Of a DNA stretch of 64,000 nt, positions 56,188 to 64,000 are shown piece after piece. The stretch is from NCBI RefSeq assembly GCF_002000055.1, contig NZ_MVBD01000009.1, positions 148,858 through 212,857 on the forward strand, given 5' to 3'. This DNA is from Marinicella sediminis (GTDB taxonomy: Bacteria; Pseudomonadota; Gammaproteobacteria; Xanthomonadales; Marinicellaceae). How positions within the stretch are numbered: position 1 is the stretch's first letter; each line of letters opens with the position of its first letter. The notes below the pieces were generated by a model. That model was not told where the DNA came from, made no database searches, and was given only the letters and a program-made list of their open reading frames with translations. A program made the translations under genes and the position numbers.

Positions 56188-56394
56188 TCAGTGTTTGGTG
56201 TCTTCCTGATGTCTGAAGCGGATCAATTCCTGCTGGCATTTTTTCAGCTGGTCCATCAGGGAACGGTGGAGCTTTGAATCAGGTTTTTGTTCGTGTGATA
56301 TGCGGACAATCTCATCTTTCAACTGTTGTATCTTGTCCAACAATTCAATGTCCGGACGTTTGAGAATGAGTAACAGTAAAAGGTGGGAAATAAT
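56188..56394 (-). pseudogene. beheaded coiled-coil protein at the edge of an AT-rich island
   Basis: On the minus strand a stop at 56188 closes a frame that reads LILKRPDIELLDKIQQ, then LKDEIVRISHEQKPD, then LHRSLMDQLKKCQQELIRF. This is a charged heptad pattern with neighbour-like composition. Past about 56370 the frame enters very AT-rich DNA, becomes leucine runs and hits a stop at 56395, without a good start. It looks like a small gene whose 5' end was replaced by the island. Confidence 0.5.
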
Positions 56395-57274
56395 TTATAT
56401 ATTACCTAACATTAGAATATCTGAGCCATTCGAAAATAAGTTTGTAGCTATAGTAAATCGAGATGATGAAAGGATTAATGAAATAACTAGTATGAATCAA
56501 AATCTTGGTGAATTTCTTGATAAGTTTCATGACCAGTTTTCTAATCAAATAAAACCATCGATTCTAATAAAAAGTCGACAATTTAAATACAATTCAACAG
56601 AATCGTTAGTCTCGTTTAGAAATATTTTAGCAATAAGTGTAATTACGAAAGGGCTTGAACATAGGTTTCAAAGACCTTTTCAAGCATACCCTTTGCATTC
56701 TGAACATTTTGATTTTTATCCACTCACTACATCTATAAACAATGAAATTTTGTATGACACACCTCATATAAACGGCCTGCTTGATATTGAAAACTTCAAT
56801 GCTCAGTCAAAACCTTTTCTGTCTGGTTTAGGTAATTTTATTCTCCTTAAAACATGTTATTTACTTAATTTTTTGAATGAAATATGGTTATCTAAGTATA
56901 CAAAGTCTGCAAAAACAAATTTGGATATTAATAAGTTATTTAGATCTCTTGAAATGGCTTATCAAGCTAGTTCAATACCAGACAAAAATAATAATTCAAT
57001 ATATGATCACGGAGTTTCTACAAGTTTATGGATAAGCGCGTTTGAAATATTAGCTCATCCAGGGCAGGGACCAGTTGATAAATGGAAAGTTATTAAACTA
57101 ATTGGGGAATATTATTGGCATGTAAAAAGCACAATAACCAGGAATTCGTTCAAAATTGCGAGAAGTAGAAAAATTAGTTTAGTTCAAAAACTCTATTATG
57201 AGTTAAACGAAACGAGAAATGACTTTCTTCATGGAAATAAGATAACTCATAACAGTTTTAGGCCTTACCATTAG
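56366..57274 (+). CDS. HEPN-like protein in AT-rich island
   Basis: This 302-residue soluble protein starts at the ATG at 56366, with a weak ribosome site. It is markedly AT-rich and Asn/Ile/Lys-rich compared with its neighbours, a sign of transfer. Near the end, LYYELNETRNDFLHGN carries RNxxxH, the catalytic signature of HEPN ribonuclease domains and close to the Apea-like HEPN group found in defence islands. The frame ends soon after (RPYH), earlier than many Apea proteins. A stand-alone HEPN nuclease or sensor is the best guess; no antitoxin partner is visible beside it. Confidence 0.6.
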   Translation: MSNSKRWEIIYILPNIRISEPFENKFVAIVNRDDERINEITSMNQNLGEFLDKFHDQFSNQIKPSILIKSRQFKYNSTESLVSFRNILAISVITKGLEHRFQRPFQAYPLHSEHFDFYPLTTSINNEILYDTPHINGLLDIENFNAQSKPFLSGLGNFILLKTCYLLNFLNEIWLSKYTKSAKTNLDINKLFRSLEMAYQASSIPDKNNNSIYDHGVSTSLWISAFEILAHPGQGPVDKWKVIKLIGEYYWHVKSTITRNSFKIARSRKISLVQKLYYELNETRNDFLHGNKITHNSFRPYH

Positions 57275-57362
57275 GCGTTTTGTGAATTAAGTAAAATGGC
57301 ACATGAAATATATATTTGTATCACGTAATATTACATGTCTAGCAAACTATGGAGAGAAGCCT

Positions 57363-58571
57363 ATGAAACTTTGGATGTTCGTTTTTGTTTTATTGAGCGT
57401 ACCTGTGGCAGCGATGGAGTCGTGTAATTTGTCTGATGACTCAAATGGTTCAGTAGCCTCCAAGGCGGTAGAAGATGATTTTGATTGGTCGTTTTTTTCA
57501 ATGTTAGACGAATTGGAAGTTGATTGGTCTGAATTATCGAAAGATCAACCAGTTGATGAAGAAGGTCTATGGGTAATAGGCTTGTTTAAGGCATTGATGA
57601 CACATGACGATTTGAATGTTGCTATTAAGGGTTTAAACGCTTTGAACTTTTATTATGAAGAGCAAATTGATCCAAGGGACAATAAACCAGTTTGGAATCA
57701 AATTCAAGCCAAAGAATTAATTGAAAAAGCATTTCATGATGATGGGTTATCTGTAGCTTCTTTATTGTTGTTGCGTTCACTTTGTGAACAAGACTCGGAA
57801 GTAATGAAATGCAATACAGAAGAATTGGATGAGAAACTGTATGATAAAGATGTAGAAAACATCAATTCACATTTATTTGCCTTGCAGGATGCAGCAGATG
57901 AAGATGATTTTAACCTGGTTATTGATATTGTTAGAACCATGAGCGAATCAAATCACAGTCGAAGTTATTTTCCAGTATCATCATCATTTTCTATAGCTGT
58001 AGAAGAATACATGAATGATCACCAACGACCTGAAATTATTCAAGATGTGTTTTTTCATCGGGCTATCTATACAATTGAGAATCCGGTTGATGATCTAACA
58101 CTGCATGCTGGCTTGTTAGCTAAGGTTAGCATGAGTGAATGGTTCAATATTGGCCCCATTAATCCTTTGATTAAAACCTGTAATAATGAAAAATTGTACG
58201 AATATTGTACAAAAATTGCCAACACATTAATCGAAAACAGTAACACCAATTTGGTGGCCATAATTGGGTATGACCTTGCAATGCAAGTCGCAGAACTGAA
58301 TGGGAATATACAATTAGCCAAAGATATAGGTGTGAAAAGAGAGTCATTTCAGACGTATCAGGAATGTTTGCTTAAAAACATGAGTTTTACTGAAGCTTGG
58401 GAATTGAGCCTAAACCCTCGGTATTTAAATCGATTTTCGCTGTCTAAGCATGAAGGTGAAGGGTTGGAGTTGGCTGCTTTGTTCTTGTATGAAGAGTTGA
58501 CTGAAGCAGGTATACAGGCGCACAACCCAAAATCTTGTGGATTACGTCATATAAATGTGAGGACAGATTGA
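57363..58571 (+). CDS. secreted protein of unknown function
   Basis: This 402-residue protein has a signal peptide (MKLWMFVFVLLSVPVAAM). GGAGAG lies 8 bases before the ATG at 57363, favouring it over the ATG at 57303. The mature part is acidic and helical with paired Cys (LCEQDSEVMKCN, CNNEKLYEYC), perhaps Sel1/TPR-like helices. It is AT-rich like the HEPN-like gene before it. No family is recognised. Confidence 0.65.
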   Translation: MKLWMFVFVLLSVPVAAMESCNLSDDSNGSVASKAVEDDFDWSFFSMLDELEVDWSELSKDQPVDEEGLWVIGLFKALMTHDDLNVAIKGLNALNFYYEEQIDPRDNKPVWNQIQAKELIEKAFHDDGLSVASLLLLRSLCEQDSEVMKCNTEELDEKLYDKDVENINSHLFALQDAADEDDFNLVIDIVRTMSESNHSRSYFPVSSSFSIAVEEYMNDHQRPEIIQDVFFHRAIYTIENPVDDLTLHAGLLAKVSMSEWFNIGPINPLIKTCNNEKLYEYCTKIANTLIENSNTNLVAIIGYDLAMQVAELNGNIQLAKDIGVKRESFQTYQECLLKNMSFTEAWELSLNPRYLNRFSLSKHEGEGLELAALFLYEELTEAGIQAHNPKSCGLRHINVRTD

Positions 58572-58928
58572 AAGTCGTTTGATGGCGTGAAAACTTTAGT
58601 GTTAGTTTGATAGATAGGTTTTGAATAAAATTTTCCCATTACTTTCGAAAATTGTAAAACAACGGGACAGGCACTTTCCAGAGAGACCAGCTTGAGTGAT
58701 TATGCTGGTTTTTTTGTGGAATAAAACAACGGGACAGGCACTTTCCAGAGAGACCAGCTTGAGTGATTATGCTGGTTTTTTTGTGGAAGATCAGAAAATT
58801 GACGTGGTTTAGAGGTCTTGTTCAGGCTTGAAACATCAAACGCTATGAATGGCACCCAAATGGCCTGATTGGAAATGAGTGGGACGGTGGCAAACAGAAT
58901 TTGCAGAGTTGTTATGAAGGATGGTTGG
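58572..58928. other. intergenic with 67-bp tandem repeat
   Basis: About 360 bases between the secreted-protein gene and the transposase gene. They hold the tandem repeat described separately; the rest shows nothing recognisable. Confidence 0.5.
58655..58788. repeat. 67-bp tandem repeat, two copies with terminator-like hairpin
   Basis: The 58655-58721 unit is repeated exactly at 58722-58788. Each unit carries GGGACAGGCACTTTCC and a hairpin CCAGC/GCTGG followed by seven T. The GGACAGGCAC core is the inverted form of GTGCCTGTCC on the far side of the transposase gene, so this looks like the other end of that element. Confidence 0.9.
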
Positions 58929-59864
58929 CTATTCCAGAGCCGGTTTTAATCGGTGACCCACAGCGAATTTCTTACCGACTTTCTGACAGAAATTTTTGAG
59001 CTGATCCACTGTGCCGACTGCTGAAAATCCGATTGATTTAAAGCCCTTAAGCTCATCGAGCCAGGTATCTGGATCGAGGCCCAATCGATCAAGGATAGGA
59101 GGCAGGTTTTCTGGAATGTATCCGCGTTTGGTTTCCAGTATTGCTCTGCCAGAATAATCGACCAGATCCAGGTATCCTGAGAGTGAAAATGGCAGGTCAT
59201 TTTCATTATGACTAAAGCCGATCAGCCTGGTGTTTTTGTCTTTGATTCTTTCCTGGATGGATGTGTAATCTGATTCTTCAGGGGTCCTTGCCATGGCTGC
59301 CCTGATTGGGTTCAAATCTACGTAAGTCATGCATGTCAGCAAGGACCTTTCGTCCAATAATGCTTGGCTTTTGAACCGAGATTCCCAAAAGTGACCGGTA
59401 CATCCGTCCTCTATATTGGCTCTGCGAGCGATGTATTCATTGAGTGCTTTCATAAACCATGAAATGGATCGTAGTCGCTTGCGATAAACATCCGCTTTTT
59501 GAATCACGAAATCCAATTGTGGTTTGCTCAAGTGCTCACCCCTCAGGTAGGGTTCACAGGGTCCTGGTAAATCAAACAAACCAGCCCAGGCCATGAGTAC
59601 ACGTTTATCCGTCCAGTCTTTGTTGTTATTGATCTTCAAAACGATATGAAAGTGATTCGACATCACTGCATAGGCACAGATGTCTATGCTGAACACATGA
59701 GCGAGAAATTTCATCCTTTGAACCACCCATTTTCTTCGATGTTCAAATGATCTCCCAGATGAATGATCGTCGCCACACAAGAAGGCTCTGCGGACGCATC
59801 TGGAGACGATGTGGTAATAAGGTGTTTCTGAGACACAAATCTGATGTTTCCTTGCCAGTCCCAT
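58929..59864 (-). CDS. REP-associated tyrosine transposase (Y1, IS200-like)
   Basis: This 311-residue protein opens MGLARKHQICVSETPYYHIV. AVMSNHFHIVLK contains the HUH metal motif, GHFWESRFKSQALL is the conserved second block, and MTYVDLNPIRA holds the nucleophile Tyr. Such single-domain HUH enzymes nick and join single strands at hairpin ends of REP elements and are usually domesticated or nearly immobile. The gene lies between GGACAGGCAC inverted sequences on both sides, and its 5' 190 bases plus upstream flank are duplicated in tandem at 59977-60298. Confidence 0.92.
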   Translation of the reverse strand: MGLARKHQICVSETPYYHIVSRCVRRAFLCGDDHSSGRSFEHRRKWVVQRMKFLAHVFSIDICAYAVMSNHFHIVLKINNNKDWTDKRVLMAWAGLFDLPGPCEPYLRGEHLSKPQLDFVIQKADVYRKRLRSISWFMKALNEYIARRANIEDGCTGHFWESRFKSQALLDERSLLTCMTYVDLNPIRAAMARTPEESDYTSIQERIKDKNTRLIGFSHNENDLPFSLSGYLDLVDYSGRAILETKRGYIPENLPPILDRLGLDPDTWLDELKGFKSIGFSAVGTVDQLKNFCQKVGKKFAVGHRLKPALE

Positions 59865-60298
59865 GGTTTTCTCCGTATTAAAACCATGATTTTGAAATAC
59901 TGAGGCAAATTAAGCTGTGGCCATTGTCTGAAGTGACTGTATGATATTTCTTAGGGAGTGCCTGTCCGCGTTATTTATTCGACATCACTGCATAGGCACA
60001 GATGTCTATGCTGAACACATGAGCGAGAAATTTCATCCTTTGAACCACCCATTTTCTTCGATGTTCAAATGATCTCGCAGATGAATGATCGTCGCCACAC
60101 AAGAAGGCTCTGCGGACGCATCTGGAGACGATGTGGTAATAAGGTGTTTCTGAGACACAAATCTGATGTTTCCTTGCCAGTCCCATGGTTTTCTCCGTAT
60201 TAAAACCATGATTTTGAAATACTGAGGCAAATTAAGCTGTGGCCATTGTCTGAAGTGACTGTATGATATTTCTTAGGGAGTGCCTGTCCGCGTTATTT
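59655..60298. repeat. 322-bp tandem duplication of transposase 5' end and flank
   Basis: The 59655-59976 stretch is repeated at 59977-60298 with one visible base change (CTCCCAG versus CTCGCAG). It contains the first codons of the transposase, the 85-bp repeat and the end GTGCCTGTCCGCGTTATTT. Confidence 0.93.
59971..60186 (-). pseudogene. duplicated transposase N-terminus
   Basis: This 71-residue frame is identical over the transposase N-terminus up to VMSN, where the duplication ends and a stop follows. It stops right at the HUH motif, so it cannot be active. It is a by-product of the 322-bp tandem duplication. Confidence 0.9.
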
Positions 60299-60738
60299 TG
60301 ACAGTACTTGTCTACTGACATTTTTTGAGTTGGAATGCAAGCAAGCAAAGGGTTTCTGGATTAAGAATTTACCCGTTCAGAGGGTTGGTAACGGTGAGTG
60401 TTTTTTTGGTAAAGATACAGGGTTCGGGATGACGGGTGATGAAGCAGAAGGGGAGGTGTGTCTTTGATTATATTGAACGCTTTTACAATTTGAGGAAAAG
60501 ACGTAAACTGGATGAAAAATCAGATCAACAAACTAACTTTTCTAAATCGTCGGTGAAAACGGGGTAAAACCCTTTTTAAAAAGAAAGTTTCTAAATCTTC
60601 AGACAGGAGAATACACAGGTGTGTTTTGATGATTTTGATTGTATTTTTTTAAGATTATTATAACATTTAGAATAGTCACTTCATACTTCGTTGATGAAGT
60701 TGTCAATAATCGAATGTTAATTTTAGCGGAGTTTGTGT
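60299..60738. other. AT-rich intergenic leader
   Basis: About 440 bases without a gene. They hold the probable promoter at 60635-60664; nothing else is recognised. Confidence 0.4.
60635..60664 (+). promoter_or_regulatory. possible sigma-70 promoter of the FG-GAP surface protein
   Basis: TTGATT (60635-60640), an 18-base spacer and TATAAC (60659-60664) lie 75 bases before the start at 60739 in AT-rich DNA. This is by eye only. Confidence 0.3.
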
Positions 60739-63700
60739 GTGAGATTTATTATTATTTGTTTTGTAGTTCAATTTTTAGGCCAAGACATTGTAAGTGCTTC
60801 AATAGCTAATCAAAGCCAAATAGGCTTAACCCAATCAAGTCATCATGATCAAACAAAATACGAGGCTGTTAATAATGGTCTGAAAGGTTGGGCAGCTACT
60901 AACGACAAACAAGGCTGGAATATCAAATATGGGGTCGATGGTCAGACAGTACTTTCCTCTACTGATGAACAACAGCAATTTCACATTGGCATGCAATTAG
61001 AGGCTTTGGGTTACAGTGAATTGAATCATGTCCCCAATAAACCATATGCCATCAGTTTCAATGATAAAAAATTGAATTACCATTGGAACAACAATCTGAC
61101 CGAATATTGGACCAATACACCCAGCAGTACTGAGCAATGGTTTGAACTCAAACAACGGCCTGATTTAAATGTGACCAGTGAGCCATTACAGTTGAGCATA
61201 AAAGTGGACACGAATTTGGCTTTGGTTCAACAAGGTAACCAACTGATATTTACAGATGGCTCGGATATCCGTATCCATTATAAAAAACTCAAAGTATGGG
61301 ATACTACAGGACAAATATTACCAGCTGAAATGGAATTGGTCGGTCAAAATGTTAAGCTGAAAGTTGATGATCAAAAAGCAATTTACCCACTGACCATAGA
61401 CCCTCAGTTCGTACAATCTCATTTAATCAAAGCCAGTAATTCAGATTCTGGAGATAATTTTGGTAATGCCGTAGCGATATCTGGAGATACTCTGGTTGTT
61501 GGAGCAATGAATGAAGATGGTGATGGCTCTGGCACTTTAGACAACTCTGCTCCTGATGCGGGTGCCGTTTATGTTTTTGTTAAAAATGGCAATGATTGGC
61601 TTCAACAAGCTTACTTGAAGTCATCAAACCCAATTCAAAACGAACAGTTTGGTCATTCTGTAGCCATCGAGGGCGACACTTTGGCAGTTGGCACTGGATT
61701 TAGTGAAGAAACGGCGTATGTGTTTACGCGTTCTAACGGTGTATGGTCAGAATCAGCGATACTGACAGCTTCCAATTCAGAAAACTTTGATCTTTTTGGG
61801 TGGTCAGTGGCGATTTCTGGTTCAACAATTGCAGTATCAGCCATACAAGAGGACAGTGCTTCAACTGGTGTGAATGGTAATCAATCTGATGTGAATAACA
61901 CAGCTGTTGCTTCAGGAGCTGTGTATGTCTTTGTCGAAGACAATGGTACTTGGAACCAGCAGGCATACATCAAGGCCTCCAACACAGGTGAAGGTGATGC
62001 TTTTGGATTTACTGTGATACTAGATGGAGACACCTTAATAGTCAGTGCGCCTTATGAAGCCAGTGGAGCAACCGGCATTAACAGCGACCAAAGCGATAAC
62101 AGTGTCCCAGACTCTGGTGCGGCTTATGTATTTACCCGAACAGGGACCACATGGTCACAACAAGCTTATATAAAACCTTCTCAAACGCCCAAAGAATTTG
62201 GTCTTGCAATGGATATGTCGAATGATACTTTGGTGATTGGTTCAAGGTATTTTAATTCAGGGGTTGGTGGGTTCAATGCTGCTGTTTTTGTCCGTAACGT
62301 TAATGTCTGGTCAGAGCAAGCCATTATTGAAAATCCACAAATTCAATTTACCACTTCGGTGGTCATAGAGGGTAACTCGTTATTACTAGGCGATGCCAAC
62401 AATAACAGCGGGTCAGTGGGCATAGGCGGTAACCCAGATGACACCTCAGCACCATCATCTGGTGCAGTCTTTGCTTATCAATTTGAAAATAATTCATGGC
62501 AATCCAATGCGTTTATCAAAGCATCAAACACAGGCGAGGATGATAATTTCGGAACAGCAATGGCAAGAGATGGATCAACCTTAATCGTAGGCGCACCTCA
62601 GGAAGATTTGTCTGGCGCTGTTTATGCATTTGAATTAAGTCCTTTGATTGGCGGCGAGGTGCAAGGTTTAGCTCCAGGTAATACCCTGACTCTGGTAAAT
62701 AATGACAGTGAAGTTTTGTTCCTTGATCAAGACGGTCTGTTTAACTTTGTGACTCCAGTTTTAAGTGGCGAAGGCTATTCCGTTTCAGGACTCTTAAATT
62801 TGCCCAATCAAACTTGTTTGTTAAGCAATGAAAGTGGCATAGTTGGGATTAATGATGTGACTGATGTGGTTGTTGACTGTAACACTGAGCCAGATACTGA
62901 AATTGATGTGTACCAAGGTTTAGAAGATACCAATTATATGACCACAGATCCGGATGGAACAGTAACCGGTGACATCAGTGATGATGGTACTTTAGCCAAT
63001 GACTTCGATCTGGATAATGATAGCTTAGAAGTGCTGAACCCAGGAACTTACACCATGAACGGCATTGGTGGATCATTGACCCTAAATACCAATGGAACCT
63101 TCACCTATGTGCCAGCCCCTGATGCTTTTGGTACGGCTTTTTACGAGTTTGAGGTGACTGATGGCGTGCAATCAGTAGAAGCCTTTTTAGTAATCGGCAT
63201 CACATCTGTGAATGATGCACCCACTTTCAATGTCATGAGTGACGTGGTTGTTAATTTGTTTAACGTAAATGATAATCCATTGATCATTAATGGTTTTACA
63301 GAAAACATCGTGCTGGGCCCAGCTAATGAGTCCAGCCAATCTATCAAAGATTATATAGTGACAGTTCAATCTGACAGCAATGCCATCATTGCAGGTATTG
63401 ATATCGATAACAACAGCGTGTTGTCTGTACACTTTACCGGAAATTATGGTTCAGCCTTAATTGATGTAGTCTTACAAGATGATGAAGGCACAGAAAATGG
63501 TGGTGCAGATGTGTCTATGGTGCAATCATTCCACATCACCCACACTGATATAATTTTCAACAATGGTTTTGAAGATTCGATCAATTTCAAGGTATTTGAT
63601 GTATTGGCTTCTGTACAGTCAGTTCATTTTGGGTTGGATGCGCCTATATATGAAGAAATAACTGACAGTGTTGAATTTTATGGTGAGTTCTTTAGGTTAA

Positions 63701-63834
63701 ATGGAAACTATCATGGTGTAATCCAAGCCAATGCACTTGAGCAATGGATCAAAGAGGTTCTGATAGCGAAAGCACCAATGGAGGATTTCGATTCAGACGG
63801 AACGATTAATTTGTTGGATCAGAAGTCATTTTGA
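60739..63834 (+). CDS. large secreted FG-GAP propeller protein
   Basis: This 1031-residue protein starts at a GTG at 60739, with GCGGAG 7 bases upstream, followed by a signal peptide (MRFIIICFVVQFLGQDIVSA). A beta region of about 200 residues is followed by about seven FG-GAP blades with a regular pattern (DNFGNAVAISGDTLVVGA, EQFGHSVAIEGDTLAVGT, and so on), the integrin-alpha-like type without DxDxDG calcium loops. Ig/cadherin-like tandem domains follow (GTFTYVPAPDAFGTAFYEF). Near the end, IIFNNGFEDSINF resembles the GFE tail of the first protein in the window. It is likely a cell-surface adhesin-like protein. Confidence 0.82.
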   Translation: MRFIIICFVVQFLGQDIVSASIANQSQIGLTQSSHHDQTKYEAVNNGLKGWAATNDKQGWNIKYGVDGQTVLSSTDEQQQFHIGMQLEALGYSELNHVPNKPYAISFNDKKLNYHWNNNLTEYWTNTPSSTEQWFELKQRPDLNVTSEPLQLSIKVDTNLALVQQGNQLIFTDGSDIRIHYKKLKVWDTTGQILPAEMELVGQNVKLKVDDQKAIYPLTIDPQFVQSHLIKASNSDSGDNFGNAVAISGDTLVVGAMNEDGDGSGTLDNSAPDAGAVYVFVKNGNDWLQQAYLKSSNPIQNEQFGHSVAIEGDTLAVGTGFSEETAYVFTRSNGVWSESAILTASNSENFDLFGWSVAISGSTIAVSAIQEDSASTGVNGNQSDVNNTAVASGAVYVFVEDNGTWNQQAYIKASNTGEGDAFGFTVILDGDTLIVSAPYEASGATGINSDQSDNSVPDSGAAYVFTRTGTTWSQQAYIKPSQTPKEFGLAMDMSNDTLVIGSRYFNSGVGGFNAAVFVRNVNVWSEQAIIENPQIQFTTSVVIEGNSLLLGDANNNSGSVGIGGNPDDTSAPSSGAVFAYQFENNSWQSNAFIKASNTGEDDNFGTAMARDGSTLIVGAPQEDLSGAVYAFELSPLIGGEVQGLAPGNTLTLVNNDSEVLFLDQDGLFNFVTPVLSGEGYSVSGLLNLPNQTCLLSNESGIVGINDVTDVVVDCNTEPDTEIDVYQGLEDTNYMTTDPDGTVTGDISDDGTLANDFDLDNDSLEVLNPGTYTMNGIGGSLTLNTNGTFTYVPAPDAFGTAFYEFEVTDGVQSVEAFLVIGITSVNDAPTFNVMSDVVVNLFNVNDNPLIINGFTENIVLGPANESSQSIKDYIVTVQSDSNAIIAGIDIDNNSVLSVHFTGNYGSALIDVVLQDDEGTENGGADVSMVQSFHITHTDIIFNNGFEDSINFKVFDVLASVQSVHFGLDAPIYEEITDSVEFYGEFFRLNGNYHGVIQANALEQWIKEVLIAKAPMEDFDSDGTINLLDQKSF

Positions 63835-63881
63835 GTCATTTAAAAAACTAAAAGATGTAAAAGTGAAAGTAAATCAATTAG

Positions 63882-64000
63882 TGACCTTTCCCCTAAAAAC
63901 AGTACCACTATAAATTAGAAAAATCTGGCAAAATTAACCAAAGAAAAGAGGTTTTGTCATGAAGAAATCGAAGTTTACAGAAGAACAAATTGCATTCGCC
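63882..64000 (+). mobile_element. left end of an IS3-family insertion sequence
   Basis: TGACCTTTCCCCTAAAAACAG at 63882 has the look of an IS3-family terminal repeat. It lies 77 bases before a transposase OrfA start. The element runs off the window, so the other end and target duplication cannot be checked. Confidence 0.6.
63959..64000 (+). CDS. IS3-family transposase OrfA, first 14 codons
   Basis: MKKSKFTEEQIAFA is the common start of OrfA of IS3-family elements, the DNA-binding helix-turn-helix subunit. AGAGG lies 7 bases before the ATG. The gene continues beyond the window. Confidence 0.8.
   Translation, partial: MKKSKFTEEQIAFA

Noticed and set aside
58655..58788. Two-copy direct repeat as a CRISPR start
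   Set aside because: The units are adjacent without spacers and there are no cas genes.

Overview
The window looks like chromosome of a marine-type gammaproteobacterium with moderate GC. The long export-rich reading frames, the abundance of lipoproteins, azurin, DUF11 and FG-GAP/CRTAC1 proteins, and C-terminal Gly-Phe-Glu tails recall Marinicella and its relatives. That placement is inferred from gene content, not from a marker gene. No rRNA, tRNA or CRISPR array was seen.

Left part (1-20.3 kb): the 3' end of an exported beta protein, a YncE-type propeller fused to a di-haem cytochrome c, a GT-C type membrane glycosyltransferase, azurin, an FHA-GAF-GGDEF diguanylate cyclase, and a Ser/Thr kinase carrying a zinc ribbon, a TolB-like domain and TPRs. 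Then come a small unknown protein, the relic of a protein with a C-terminal membrane tail, a 1213-residue unknown protein, a SAM methyltransferase and a DUF4932-type metalloprotease.

20.5-21.7 kb is a junkyard: an AT-rich phospholipase D relic, a solo copy of an 85-bp repeat whose other copies flank a transposase 38 kb away, and an IS110 transposase fragment abutting that repeat.

21.8-39.1 kb is almost wholly exported protein. It holds an unknown secreted protein, a sulfatase-like/TPR lipoprotein and a PpiC lipoprotein on the plus strand. Facing them are a second PpiC lipoprotein, a gingipain-type C25 peptidase, a DUF11/Ig-repeat surface protein with a C-terminal tail, and an MFS-spermidine synthase fusion. 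A type I phosphodiesterase-like membrane protein and a small FN3-like lipoprotein follow on the plus strand.

39.0-55.3 kb is the most striking block. Eight minus-strand genes, three pairs of them with ATGA stop/start overlaps, encode five CRTAC1-like proteins (FG-GAP/VCBS repeats, mostly ending in ASPIC/UnbV), two TPR proteins and one five-haem cytochrome c with a membrane domain and TPRs. All appear to be exported or membrane anchored. They probably form a periplasmic or cell-surface assembly with a redox component.

55.5-64 kb is accessory. A small secreted protein is followed by an AT-rich island with a HEPN-like protein and an unknown secreted protein; the island's edge cuts a reading frame. 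Next come a REP-associated (Y1) transposase with a 322-bp tandem duplication and a 67-bp tandem repeat, a large FG-GAP surface protein, and the left end of an IS3-family element running off the window.
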